Origin: Rhodopirellula europaea 6C
GTDB taxonomy: Bacteria > Planctomycetota > Planctomycetia > Pirellulales > Pirellulaceae
Assembly (NCBI RefSeq): GCF_000338295.1
Contig: NZ_ANMO01000202.1
Location: 1 to 64,000 of the forward strand
Direction: 5' to 3'
Length of the DNA stretch: 64,000 nucleotides
Both the position numbers and the translations under genes were made by a program. Of this stretch, positions 1 through 8,661 are shown one piece after another (position 1 is the stretch's first letter; every line of letters starts with the position of its first letter). The notes under the pieces were generated by a model. It saw only the letters and a program-made list of their open reading frames with translations. It was not told where the DNA came from and did not search any database.

Positions 1-14
1 CCCCTGGGAATCCT

Positions 15-1319
15 TTAGGTTCGCCCCGTGGCCGTTTCGGCTCGTTCGATTTCGGCTCGGCAGCGACTGATCATGTTCTGCAGGATGACAAATGAATGGT
101 CTGCATCGAGTCGCTCTTCGATCAGTTCTTGGCACGTGGTCGACTCGATTTCTTCCAGATCTAGCAGTGCGGCGCCAAAATCGGAAACCCGTTGGTGTCC
201 AATCGAATCGAGGATTTGTTGGACTCGGCCGTAGTAAACATCGACTCGGTTTTTGCGTCTCTGATCAATCCATTTCTTGGTCCCATGCAAGCCACTGGCA
301 AGCAGCAACGCGACCGTGATCAACACCCCGATCGACTCGGCGTTCTCGGCCAGGAACCCGGGCTCGTTCCTGCGAAAGTAAGCCTCCGCTCCGCGATGAA
401 GTGGGAACTGCAATTGGGTCTGACTGGATTGTTCGTCGAGTCCACTGAGAAGTGAGATCTTCCTCCCGAGGACCGCGCGATGAGCAAAAATGGTCTGAAC
501 CAAATCGTTGGCAAGTTCTTCATCCCAGTCGGCACGGCAAGCCAAAACGGCACCGATGCCGACAGAAGGCATTGGACCGGTTGGGCTCCCTTCGTATGAC
601 ATCAACGGGATTTCGGCCACTTTCGCGTGAGGGTAGTGCGTGCGGAATCCGTCGATGAATGCCCGCTCTGAAACGAAGGTTCCTTCGCTTCCCACAGCGC
701 GGATTTGAATCGGTACCAGTTCAAATTCAGGACTCGCGATCAAGTCCTCGATGATTTCGGATCCGAGGCCCACCAAAAAGAAAGCCGCGTCGAGGTCGCC
801 CGAACGCAATGCTTCGGCTGATTGAGAAAACCCCAGGTTCCGCTGGTGCTCCGCCGGAATTTCGACCCGGGAGAATCGGAGCAATTCTTCTACTAAAGAA
901 TAGGTCCCTCCCGACCGCGAACCGAGACTTGTCGAATGTCCTGTCAGGTCATTCAGGCATTCGACGTCCGCATCCTTCCGGCAAACCAAGTGCAGCACTT
1001 CGGTGTAAAGAATCGCCAAGCTGCGAACTCGTTCATCGGCAACGGCATCGTTCTGCACGATCGCAACGTCCGCCGTCCCATCTTGCAGGCGGGCGACGTT
1101 TTGGTGGCTTCCCTCGCTCGGGATCACTTCACAGCGGATCGCCTGGTGGCGATTCATGTACGAGTCGCCGATCTCCTTTCCGACTTGGAAGTAGATGCCC
1201 TGCTCAGAGCCCGTCGAGATCACCACCGGATCGGTCCGAGTGGCATCGGCCAAAACAATCCATACCACCCAGCAAAGGATGCCTCCGATGAGAGCCAGCA
1301 GAAAATTTGTCCAGCTCAT
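15..1319 (-). CDS. TAXI-family substrate-binding protein with a C-terminal membrane anchor
   Basis: This 434-residue protein belongs to the TAXI branch of TRAP transporter solute-binding proteins, recognised by the early GSEQGIYFQVG segment (about 37-47), the GSHQNVARLQDG segment near 70-81 and the GSRSGGT motif near 132-138. The N-terminal hydrophobic stretch (6-24) is a signal anchor. Unlike ordinary TAXI proteins of about 320 residues, it has a second hydrophobic segment (about 330-345) followed by a charged tail of about 85 residues, so the binding domain would sit outside the membrane between two anchors. No TRAP permease (DctM-like) gene is adjacent, so a sensory or receptor role is as likely as transport. 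It lies 33 bases downstream of the TPR lipoprotein gene on the same strand and probably shares its transcript. The family call is firm; substrate and function are unknown. Confidence 0.85.
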   Translation of the reverse strand: MSWTNFLLALIGGILCWVVWIVLADATRTDPVVISTGSEQGIYFQVGKEIGDSYMNRHQAIRCEVIPSEGSHQNVARLQDGTADVAIVQNDAVADERVRSLAILYTEVLHLVCRKDADVECLNDLTGHSTSLGSRSGGTYSLVEELLRFSRVEIPAEHQRNLGFSQSAEALRSGDLDAAFFLVGLGSEIIEDLIASPEFELVPIQIRAVGSEGTFVSERAFIDGFRTHYPHAKVAEIPLMSYEGSPTGPMPSVGIGAVLACRADWDEELANDLVQTIFAHRAVLGRKISLLSGLDEQSSQTQLQFPLHRGAEAYFRRNEPGFLAENAESIGVLITVALLLASGLHGTKKWIDQRRKNRVDVYYGRVQQILDSIGHQRVSDFGAALLDLEEIESTTCQELIEERLDADHSFVILQNMISRCRAEIERAETATGRT

Positions 1320-1352
1320 TCTTCAACACCCAGTTCAGTCCCTTCGCACGGA

Positions 1353-2825
1353 TTACTTTCGCGGCAGTGTATCAATTGGTGAGTCGGTCTGCTCAAGAGA
1401 ATCCAGGTCGATCCCACAAGTCACAAATTGGCGGTCTGGGATCCAACCCTCACTGTTGAGTTTGATGCTGCGTTCTTTAATCTGGGATGCGAGGCGATCA
1501 AGTTCGTTTTCAGTCAGTGAGTTGTTTGTTTTTGCATAGGCCAGACGCACACTGCTCCAATGCAAGGATTCCCAGGGACGCTGCAACTCGTCGAGACTGT
1601 CGATCAGGCTTTGAAACTTGCTGTCGTCGCGGTCTTCGGTCAAAGACATCTCGCGACCGATACGCTTTGTTTCAGAAATTAGCTTAAATCGCTTGGCGGC
1701 GTCTTTCGATTCGTTTGGTCGATCGACCGCCAACAAGGAGTGGCTGAGCAGACGGTAGGCATCGCTGTCTGTCTGATCGAACAACACCGCCTTGCATAGT
1801 AGCCGAACCGCAGTAGCGTGAGTTTCCTGTCCTGCAAGGATTGCTCCCTTAGGAAAAGACGATTCAGAGTCAGGCAATTCACTTTGGGTCGCTTCTTCCC
1901 TCCAGTTGTTCAGCGAATCATTGTCATCGAGGTGGACGTAGACGCGTCCCAGGATCGATAGCGTTTCAGCGGAACGTGATTCAAGTGCTTCGAGTTCAGT
2001 TCTAGCCAGTTCCCACTCCTCTCGACTGATAGCGTACATGGCTTTTCCTCGATGCCCGATTGGAGAAAGCTCATCGAGCGAAGTGTCACCATGAAGCGGT
2101 TGTCCTCCAGCAAGCAAATGACGAAGTTCGATTTCTTCTATGTCGCCGAGCCTGCAAAGTGTTTTTAAATGCTCGGTTGCTTCGGAAGCTCTCCCTTGCC
2201 GGACAAACAACTCGGCAAGCTTGCGGTGAACCAATGTCGCGTCGGGAGCTTCCTGCAAAAGAGTCTGAAAACGCTGCTCGGCTTCCTTCCACATTCCAAA
2301 TTGAACCATCCACTGGGCAGTCTGCCCCAACACAGGAAGTCTCGCGTCCGGAGTGGTTAGTGCCAGCTTGTCTAGCATTTGGATTGCTTCCGGAAAGCGG
2401 TTGCGTCTCCCTAGGACTCGAGCCATCAGAAAGACGGAGGTCGGGTCGCTTGGTGCGATACGCATGGCTTGACGTGCGAGCTGATAGGCTTTGTCGTGAT
2501 CGTCTGCCTGCAACGCTACCGCAGCGTCATTGTGCAACGTGAACACGTCGATCTCGGGTGTTTCTTCTTTATCAACTTGTGACGTGGAAGGCTGAGTCTT
2601 TGATTCTGGATTTGGTTCTTTGGTAGCTCCTGCGATTTCGGGAGACGCCCCGTTCCGGTGACTGTCTGTTTTGGTAGAGGCCGCTCGCTTTGAAGCAGAT
2701 TCAGAGTTCTCTGTATGGCAGCCTGTAATGAAGAATATTGGTGCTAAAACGAAGCAAGCCTTCATCAAACCGACAGCGTTAAGCGCGATTGCGTTTCCAA
2801 TTCGAAGGATCAAACTCCGATACAT
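1353..2825 (-). CDS. TPR-repeat lipoprotein
   Basis: This is a tetratricopeptide-repeat protein with a lipoprotein signal: a hydrophobic stretch ends in the lipobox ITGC, followed by a Ser/Thr/Glu-rich linker and then helical repeats. At least four TPR-like units run through the middle of the protein (motifs such as AYQLARQAMRIAPSDP and EAEQRFQTLLQEAPDA). It is probably lipid-anchored, facing the periplasm, and acts as a protein-binding scaffold. Three starts are possible: GTG at 2846, ATG at 2825 (used here) and ATG at 2765; the last gives the most typical short lipoprotein leader beginning MKACFVLAP. No start has a clear ribosome binding site. The TAXI-type gene follows 33 bases downstream, suggesting a two-gene operon, and the seven-heme cytochrome gene diverges on the other strand. 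Binding partner unknown. Confidence 0.8.
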   Translation of the reverse strand: MYRSLILRIGNAIALNAVGLMKACFVLAPIFFITGCHTENSESASKRAASTKTDSHRNGASPEIAGATKEPNPESKTQPSTSQVDKEETPEIDVFTLHNDAAVALQADDHDKAYQLARQAMRIAPSDPTSVFLMARVLGRRNRFPEAIQMLDKLALTTPDARLPVLGQTAQWMVQFGMWKEAEQRFQTLLQEAPDATLVHRKLAELFVRQGRASEATEHLKTLCRLGDIEEIELRHLLAGGQPLHGDTSLDELSPIGHRGKAMYAISREEWELARTELEALESRSAETLSILGRVYVHLDDNDSLNNWREEATQSELPDSESSFPKGAILAGQETHATAVRLLCKAVLFDQTDSDAYRLLSHSLLAVDRPNESKDAAKRFKLISETKRIGREMSLTEDRDDSKFQSLIDSLDELQRPWESLHWSSVRLAYAKTNNSLTENELDRLASQIKERSIKLNSEGWIPDRQFVTCGIDLDSLEQTDSPIDTLPRK

Positions 2826-3088
2826 ATTTGGTTGAGACGACAGCACCTTCGTTGCACCTACTTGTCAGTTGTATTTTTCAATCGAGACTTAGCGAGACGA
2901 GATGCGTTGGTCTCGTTGTTCTCGGCGTTTCTGCTGAACCCTGGTTTCGATTGTACACTTCTCGCTTTCACGCGGACCAAAGTCTTGTGGTTGCGACTTG
3001 AACGACAAGTCGTCAAACCGTTGGTGGGATCAGTGTTAGAATCTTTTTAAAGGTCAGCTAGCAGAGGCTAGGCTTTGCAAAGACGTTC

Positions 3089-4267
3089 ATGCGATTCGAG
3101 TTAATTGTGGTTGCCAAATTGAACATCCGAGTGATTGGAATGGGAGTCGCTGGTTTGGTTGTGGCTTCAGCGACGTTGATTTCAAGCAATGAGCCGGGTA
3201 TCGGTACATTCGATTTGCAACATCCGGAGGTCTCGTTGACCCAATTCGGTGACGCGAAGCGATCGGATCAAACCGGTGCGGATGCCAAGTTCGTGGGACG
3301 GAAGGTCTGTCGCGAATGCCATGAGACCAACTTTGATTTGCATGCCAATCATGGTCATGCATCGACGTTTCACCAGGTTTCTCAAACAGACCTGCCCGAA
3401 ATTTTTGCCGACACGAAGTTCGACGGCGGGGCAAATCACGGGATTTACGAATACTTCGCCGATGACCAACAGGCGTTGTATGTGCGTCTTCCCGCAGAGT
3501 TTGGCCAACAGGCGTTTCCGCTTCAGTACGCCCTAGGATCAGGACAGCATGCACAAACGATGTTGACGCTGACAACATCAGCCGATGGACAGACCGAGGG
3601 AATCGAGCATCGGGTCACTTGCTATCACAACGAGAGGGTCGGCATCACTCCTGGGCATTCCAAGAAGATCCCGAGCAATGCCCTTGAGTTATTTGGTGAT
3701 ATGCAGCGTGGTGAACCACTGCAGCGATGTGTTGATTGTCACACCACTCAGGGCGAAGTGGTGGATGCGAGCGTGAAGGGCTTGGTTGCGAATGTGAATT
3801 GCGAGAAATGCCATGGGCCTGGTAGCGAACACGTTCGCGTTGCCCGGAATACGCCCACGCCGCCGAAGTACTCCGTTGGGCGAGAGGATTGGGATGGTGA
3901 ATCAGAAATTCAGCTTTGTGGGGATTGCCATCGGTTGCCCAAGAATCTTTCCGAACGCGAAGTTCGAGAGTATCCGGATCTTCTGGCTCGTTTTCAGCCC
4001 GTCGGGATGCTTCGAAGCCGTTGCTATCTGGAATCCAATGGGCAGATGAGATGCACAACCTGTCACAACCCCCACCAAACTATACAAGCGGTGGCGAAAG
4101 ACCAGCACATTCACGCCTGCATCCAATGCCACGACAATCAGAACACCGAGCATGTGGTTTGCAGCGTTTCTACTGACAGCGGCTGCATCGGATGCCATAT
4201 GCCGCCGCTCGAGATGGATGAGGGCCTTCGCTTTCACGATCACTGGATTCGCGTCCGTGAAGAATGA
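3089..4267 (+). CDS. seven-heme c-type cytochrome
   Basis: This 392-residue protein has an N-terminal hydrophobic segment (about 12-32) and seven CxxCH heme-binding motifs, with first cysteines near residues 74, 214, 238, 277, 322, 344 and 366. It should be exported, anchored to or released from the membrane, and carry seven covalently bound hemes. The pattern of one motif, a long gap of about 140 residues, then six closely spaced motifs, together with a CHGPGSEH segment, resembles the cytochrome c554-like multiheme proteins common in planctomycetes. A role in electron transfer is sound; a specific redox reaction is not assignable, and no obvious oxidoreductase partner lies next to it. It is transcribed alone, divergent from the TPR lipoprotein, and ends before a strong bidirectional terminator. 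Confidence 0.88.
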   Translation: MRFELIVVAKLNIRVIGMGVAGLVVASATLISSNEPGIGTFDLQHPEVSLTQFGDAKRSDQTGADAKFVGRKVCRECHETNFDLHANHGHASTFHQVSQTDLPEIFADTKFDGGANHGIYEYFADDQQALYVRLPAEFGQQAFPLQYALGSGQHAQTMLTLTTSADGQTEGIEHRVTCYHNERVGITPGHSKKIPSNALELFGDMQRGEPLQRCVDCHTTQGEVVDASVKGLVANVNCEKCHGPGSEHVRVARNTPTPPKYSVGREDWDGESEIQLCGDCHRLPKNLSEREVREYPDLLARFQPVGMLRSRCYLESNGQMRCTTCHNPHQTIQAVAKDQHIHACIQCHDNQNTEHVVCSVSTDSGCIGCHMPPLEMDEGLRFHDHWIRVREE

Positions 4268-4308
4268 GACGATGTTGCTTGCAAACGCGACTGAACAATC
4301 TGAAACGA

Positions 4309-4346
4309 AAAGGAGCCTTCCCGAAAGTGTTCGAGAAGGCTCCTTT
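4309..4346. terminator. bidirectional rho-independent terminator
   Basis: A perfect 12-base inverted repeat (AAAGGAGCCTTC and GAAGGCTCCTTT, 14-base loop) sits between the convergent ends of the seven-heme cytochrome gene and the DUF1559 gene. A-rich and T-rich arm ends would give a U-tract in either direction. Confidence 0.85.
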
Positions 4347-4382
4347 GAAAACTGGTTGTGAAATAGATCAGAGTCTTAAAAG

Positions 4383-5642
4383 CTAAAACTCCATTTCGAT
4401 CGTCTCGCGAGACGCTTTCGTCCCGAGTGCTCCCCAAAGACCGTATGGGCTAGCGGAACCCGGTGCACGTGGACCAGGCTGGTTGCGACGAACCGCTCCA
4501 GCACTCTGGTTGCCAGCGTCAACCGATTCAGTGATGAACTTCACTGCTCCGTCGGTCAGCAAGACGTGAACTCCGCCTTGGTGTCGGCTACTTGCAGTGT
4601 GAGTGCCACTGCTGTCAATCCACGTGCCCACGCAGAGTTCTGCATTGGGTGGACGGACTGTGAACATTTGAGTGCACATCGCACGGAAGTTGGCCCAGTT
4701 GGCACCACGAGCCTCGTGGTTGTTGGAACTCAGTACCGCAGGGTCCGTGCAGTTGGGGCCGCCGTTGCACCAGAACAGTGGTCGGTCAGGATCAATTTCA
4801 TTGTTGTCAACGCAGAACAATGGGTTGTCGTTCACCGCGTTGGAACCTTGACGGCGCCATGAGGCAGCCGACCGTTTGTCTCGATCGCCTAGGTCGGTGA
4901 TGATTTCGCCCATTGCGATTGTGTTGGATAAGCCATCCAAAATATCACGGAAACGGGCCGATCGGCGAATCATGAACACTCCTCGCGAAACGGAGTTGTA
5001 GTTTCCAATGGCCCAGTTTTGCGTACGTGGTGTGAGATTTCCGTTTCGGCTTTGGTGGTGCTGTTGACCAGGTGAGTCGCCTAGGCACAGTGCGTAGTTG
5101 GTTCGTCCGAGAGCAGGCAGACCCTTGCCCGGGTCGCTGGGGCAGCGCAACGTCGGAATATCGGTTGCCCACGGGATATATCCTGGATTACGAGCGTAGT
5201 TCCGCGGGTTGGGGCCCATCGCGGGCCAGCGCGGTGGATTGGTCAGTCCCGTGTTTCCGGGAGGTGCCGCACCGGTAACCGTCAATGTGCTGGGATTTGC
5301 GATCATCTCCCAAAGCCCCTGCTGTTCGAAGAACGATGTCAGTCCAACCAATGCACTCAAGCATTCATGGTTAGCATCGTGGCCTCTCTGCCACCATCGA
5401 TTATTTTGCAGCCCAATTCCCGTGCCACCACCCTGAACCGGCAACTGGTTGAATGCGGAATGGTAGTTGTGCAGGGCCAAACCCAGCTGTTTAAAATTGT
5501 TGCTGCAACTCATGCGGCGTGCAGCTTCTCGGGCCGCTTGCACGGCAGGCAGTAGCAGTCCAACCAGGACTCCAATGATCGCAATGACGACCAGGAGTTC
5601 CACCAGTGTGAACCCAGCGGACTTCTGCGTTTGGGATTTCAT
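4383..5642 (-). CDS. DUF1559 pseudopilin-like protein
   Basis: This 419-residue protein begins with a type IV prepilin-like leader: a short basic segment, then [17 protein letters not shown], with the expected Gly before Phe and Glu at position 5 of the mature protein. The following [24 protein letters not shown] block and the C-terminal H-x9-DG motif ([12 protein letters not shown]) identify the DUF1559 family, hugely expanded in Planctomycetes. It should be cleaved and methylated by a prepilin peptidase and either assemble into a pseudopilus or remain membrane anchored. The start at 5642 is chosen because GGAG lies a suitable distance upstream and because the 36 residues that a further upstream start would add do not look like a prepilin leader. 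No pilus assembly genes are near. Function of the family is unknown. Confidence 0.92.
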   Translation of the reverse strand: MKSQTQKSAGFTLVELLVVIAIIGVLVGLLLPAVQAAREAARRMSCSNNFKQLGLALHNYHSAFNQLPVQGGGTGIGLQNNRWWQRGHDANHECLSALVGLTSFFEQQGLWEMIANPSTLTVTGAAPPGNTGLTNPPRWPAMGPNPRNYARNPGYIPWATDIPTLRCPSDPGKGLPALGRTNYALCLGDSPGQQHHQSRNGNLTPRTQNWAIGNYNSVSRGVFMIRRSARFRDILDGLSNTIAMGEIITDLGDRDKRSAASWRRQGSNAVNDNPLFCVDNNEIDPDRPLFWCNGGPNCTDPAVLSSNNHEARGANWANFRAMCTQMFTVRPPNAELCVGTWIDSSGTHTASSRHQGGVHVLLTDGAVKFITESVDAGNQSAGAVRRNQPGPRAPGSASPYGLWGALGTKASRETIEMEF

Positions 5643-5895
5643 GCGGTATCTCCACTCAGAAAAGTAACGAAAAAGAAGAACGGGCTTGCCAAGCCCCTTT
5701 ACGCCTCTGTAGGGGATGTAATCGTACCCCGCGAGAAAAGAGCGTCGCAACGATGCAAATTACGCATCTTTGTTGTTGATTTGCGTGTTGCCATGACGTT
5801 TGGTTTCAGGTCATTTTCAACAAGACGGCGAACAACTTTCTGTTGAAGTTCCGTTTGGTCGAACGTTGTCTCTTTACTCAAGCGAATCCATTGTC

Positions 5896-6069
5896 ATGCA
5901 AAAGCTCGCACTCGCGGCAGTCGCTGCCCTGTTGTTTTCCATTCCAGTTGGTTGTGAAAAAGAAAGTAGCGTTGTTGAAGCGCCTCCCGTCAGTGAAGAA
6001 TCATCCATGGATGGGATGACGGAAGACGAATACAACGATGCGATGGAAGAAGCTTTGAATCAGCAATAG
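5896..6069 (+). CDS. small lipoprotein (57 residues)
   Basis: A short reading frame starting at ATG 5896 encodes a 57-residue peptide with a textbook lipoprotein leader (basic n-region, AAVAALLFSIP core and lipobox VGC at about residue 18), followed by an acidic mature part of about 40 residues rich in Glu, Asp and Met. It is divergent from the DUF1559 gene. The ORF could be extended upstream in frame, but the signal sequence fixes the likely start here. Function unknown; small acidic lipoproteins of this kind are common in planctomycetes. Confidence 0.65.
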   Translation: MQKLALAAVAALLFSIPVGCEKESSVVEAPPVSEESSMDGMTEDEYNDAMEEALNQQ

Positions 6070-6688
6070 CTTTGTTCCTGCTGATTTCTCGCAACGTCGA
6101 CGACGAACTTGAGTTCGAAATTGCTTGACGTCACTCCAGCTAGAACCGAGTTTGCCAGAAGAAATTGTTCATACAAAGAAGCGGGTGTCAGCATTTGCGG
6201 ACCTCCGCTTTTTAGTTTCTCAGGTTGGAAAATGCGAACCAAGTTGGTTGACGGATTGATCGAGTTCGTCACGCGGTTCGAAACAGAAGAAGCGTGCGTG
6301 ACGTTTGGACCCGTTCCAACTCAATTCAGATGGTGGCGTGTTGCTTCCAAACCCCTACCAGCAAACAAGTGAGATCGAATCATAGCAGCCAAGAAAAGTC
6401 TTCTTTGTGCTTCGCTTTCCCGTCGCCATTTTGTTGGCGTCGATGACATTGTGTGCGGTGGGAATGTCCGTGACGTGGACCATCGATCCCATCACCGTGT
6501 TCTTGATGGCATTGGGGTGGGGATGGGTTTGCTGGCCAGTTCTTTCGTTGTTGGGGAAGAAGCTGGCCAGTCTGTTTCGCGTTCAGTTGTGAGAATCCAA
6601 AATGCGATTAAGTATCGGGTTTGGTACCACTGCCTCGGCTCCCAGTGTGTTGATCCAGTGACTGGAAGCCTCGGCCGCACTGAGCGTG
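6070..6688. other. gene-poor stretch with one weak candidate ORF
   Basis: About 620 bases between the small lipoprotein and the SGNH hydrolase. The only plausible coding content is the small hydrophobic ORF listed separately at 6407-6592; other short frames here have no recognisable signal or domain. Short GC-rich inverted repeats occur around 6630-6690 but none has a convincing T-tract. Confidence 0.5.
6407..6592 (+). CDS. possible small membrane protein (61 residues)
   Basis: A GTG-initiated frame encodes 61 residues with two hydrophobic stretches (about 5-20 and 30-50) separated by TIDP, ending in a basic tail (GKKLASLFRVQL). That is the pattern of a small two-helix membrane protein. There is no clear ribosome binding site, no homolog that I recognise and no functional context, so it may be a chance frame. 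Confidence 0.35.
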   Translation: MLRFPVAILLASMTLCAVGMSVTWTIDPITVFLMALGWGWVCWPVLSLLGKKLASLFRVQL

Positions 6689-7441
6689 TTATTTTGCGAT
6701 CGCCTTTGCGACGACTTCGGCGACGTGTTCGCCGAGCAGTTGGGAGCCGGCTTGCGTGTAGTGCACGTTGGCTTTTCGCTGTGTGGACGCGTGCTCCATC
6801 GCGAAGTCGTAAAATGGATCGGTTTGGATGCGACCGACCGATTCCATGACTTTGGCGGCGGCTTCGTTGTAGCGTGGTCCGTCCTCGGGCAATCGGCCGC
6901 TGGCTCCCTCGGGAACCGGAGTGGTTTCTCGCCAGATCACGGTCGCGCCGGTGGCTTTCAACTTTTTCGCGATCGTTTCTAGGTTGGCGACGTACTCGTC
7001 GAGTGGGACTTGTCGTTTGCTGGTCGGTAGCTTCGGATCGGCTAAGTTCTTCCCGTTGGGCCCCATGAATTTCAGGTCGTGCAAACCAAAGTTGAAGTGA
7101 ATCACATCCCACTTGCGGTCACCCAGCCATGAGTCGAGTTGCTCGAGACCACGCGTGGTGGGGCCGCAGTTTGTGCCGGGGCGAAATACGTTTGCTTTGC
7201 CTTCAAGGGCTCGTCGGGCGTCCAGCATGTAACCGATCGAAATGGAGTCACCGATCAGCAGAACGTTGGGAAGGGCTGGGTCGACTTTGGGTGAGGCAAA
7301 TGGATCGTTCGCACGTGCTTGACGTGGCGGCGCCTTTTGGGTCGGTTGATCGGCATGTCCGACTTTCAATAAACCGGATGGGGCGAAAGCTGCCATCGAC
7401 AAGACGGCGGCGGTGAGGATGCTGAAACGACGGAGGGTCAT
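6689..7441 (-). CDS. secreted SGNH/GDSL-family hydrolase
   Basis: A 250-residue protein with a signal peptide (MTLRRFSILTAAVLSMAAFA) and the SGNH hydrolase blocks: block I NVLLIGDSISIGYM carrying the nucleophilic Ser, an INFGLHDLK segment matching the Asn-containing block, and a C-terminal VHYTQAG segment carrying the catalytic His. Such enzymes cleave esters, often acetyl groups on polysaccharides, and planctomycetes encode many; the substrate here is unknown. The start at 7441 was chosen because it places the signal peptide at the N-terminus; a longer frame to 7507 would add a proline-rich stretch with no signal character and would overlap the divergent thiamine gene region. It is transcribed away from thiE, with which it shares a 74-base intergenic space. 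Confidence 0.85.
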   Translation of the reverse strand: MTLRRFSILTAAVLSMAAFAPSGLLKVGHADQPTQKAPPRQARANDPFASPKVDPALPNVLLIGDSISIGYMLDARRALEGKANVFRPGTNCGPTTRGLEQLDSWLGDRKWDVIHFNFGLHDLKFMGPNGKNLADPKLPTSKRQVPLDEYVANLETIAKKLKATGATVIWRETTPVPEGASGRLPEDGPRYNEAAAKVMESVGRIQTDPFYDFAMEHASTQRKANVHYTQAGSQLLGEHVAEVVAKAIAK

Positions 7442-7515
7442 GGTGGGGCGGTCAGGTGGATGGAGGGACGGGAGGTGAGATTCAAGTGGAACAAACAGAG
7501 CGAGCAACGAGACGA

Positions 7516-8643
7516 ATGACGCATGCCGAATCCAGAACCGTGTTGCGAATCTTGGATGCCAATGCGAATCGTGCAGGCGAAGGGCTTCGGACGCTCGAGG
7601 AGTTCGCTCGCTTTATCTTAGACGATCGTAATCTGACGGATTGTCTGAAGACGCATCGCCATGATTTGGCGGCCGCAATGGGACGCTGGAACCGGTTGCA
7701 ATTGATCGAATCCCGCGACACACCGGGGGACGTGGGTACGGGGGTGACGACTGCAGGTGAGCAGTCGCGAGCAGATCTGTCTGCGGTGCTTGCTGCCGCA
7801 GCGACTCGGACCCAGCAAGCGTTGCGATGCTTGGAAGAGTACGGAAAGACAACGAATCCCGGATTCGCGGCCATTATCGAGTCCATTCGCTACCAGTGCT
7901 ACGCCACGTTCCGCGATTTGGAATTAAAGGTCGCAAGTGTGAACGTTCGTTCGCGAAAAATTCGCGAGGCGAGGTTATATGCCTTGATCGCTTGTGAGCC
8001 CGACGCGGAATGTTTGGAAGCACGGATTGGTGAGTTGGTCGATGCCGGAGTTGATGTGATTCAGCTTCGTGATTCGAGCGTTGATGATCGGGCTTTGTAT
8101 CAGCAGGCCAGTCTGGGAGCGGTCATTGCGAAACGACATGGCATTTTGTGGATCATCAACGACCGAGCCGACATCGCGGTGGCGGCGGATGCCGATGGGG
8201 TTCATGTGGGACAGGAAGAAGTGCCCGTGGATGCAGTACGTCGCGTGGTGGGGCGGGATCGTTTGATCGGTTTGTCGACTCATGACATCGAGCAGGTTCG
8301 AGAGGCCACTCGAACCAGTGCGGACTACATCGGCTGTGGGCCGACGTTCCCTGGAAAGACGAAGTCGTTCGATCACTTTCCAGGTTGTGAATTTTTGAAG
8401 CAGGTTAGCGAGGCGGAACGAACGGGCGATCACATTCTACCGGCCTTTGCGATTGGCGGCATTGGACTGAAAAACGTCGAGGAGGTCGTGCAGTCGGGGA
8501 TCGGACGAGTTGCGGTCACCGGAGCTTTGGCATCTCATGATGGATTGCATCAGACAGCATCGGGCATTCGGGAATGCTTGGAGCGTGTACCGCTTCGAAT
8601 AACGCCTAACTCCGGTGAAGTCTTTTCTGTTCCGGACTGTTGA
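7516..8643 (+). CDS. thiE: thiamine-phosphate synthase with an extra N-terminal helical domain
   Basis: This 375-residue protein joins 4-amino-2-methyl-5-hydroxymethylpyrimidine diphosphate to hydroxyethylthiazole phosphate to form thiamine phosphate in the cytoplasm. The C-terminal half (about 155-360) is the ThiE TIM barrel with VIQLRD, IINDRADIA, GVHVGQ, GLSTH, YIGCGPTFPGKTK and FAIGGI motifs. The N-terminal 150 residues, starting RILDANANRAGEGLRTLEEFARF, form a helical domain known from cyanobacterial and planctomycete ThiE proteins and absent from the usual ThiE of about 210 residues. ATG 7516 is preferred over an upstream in-frame start because it begins right at this domain. The barrel has Asp-Ser where most relatives have Glu-Lys or Asp-Lys after QLR. 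A secreted protein gene follows after 18 bases. Confidence 0.92.
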   Translation: MTHAESRTVLRILDANANRAGEGLRTLEEFARFILDDRNLTDCLKTHRHDLAAAMGRWNRLQLIESRDTPGDVGTGVTTAGEQSRADLSAVLAAAATRTQQALRCLEEYGKTTNPGFAAIIESIRYQCYATFRDLELKVASVNVRSRKIREARLYALIACEPDAECLEARIGELVDAGVDVIQLRDSSVDDRALYQQASLGAVIAKRHGILWIINDRADIAVAADADGVHVGQEEVPVDAVRRVVGRDRLIGLSTHDIEQVREATRTSADYIGCGPTFPGKTKSFDHFPGCEFLKQVSEAERTGDHILPAFAIGGIGLKNVEEVVQSGIGRVAVTGALASHDGLHQTASGIRECLERVPLRITPNSGEVFSVPDC

Positions 8644-8661
8644 GCCAAGGAAACGTTTGTG

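Noticed and set aside
6109-6372. Possible 87-codon gene after the small lipoprotein
   Set aside because: TTG start with no ribosome binding site, no domain and no membrane or signal features.
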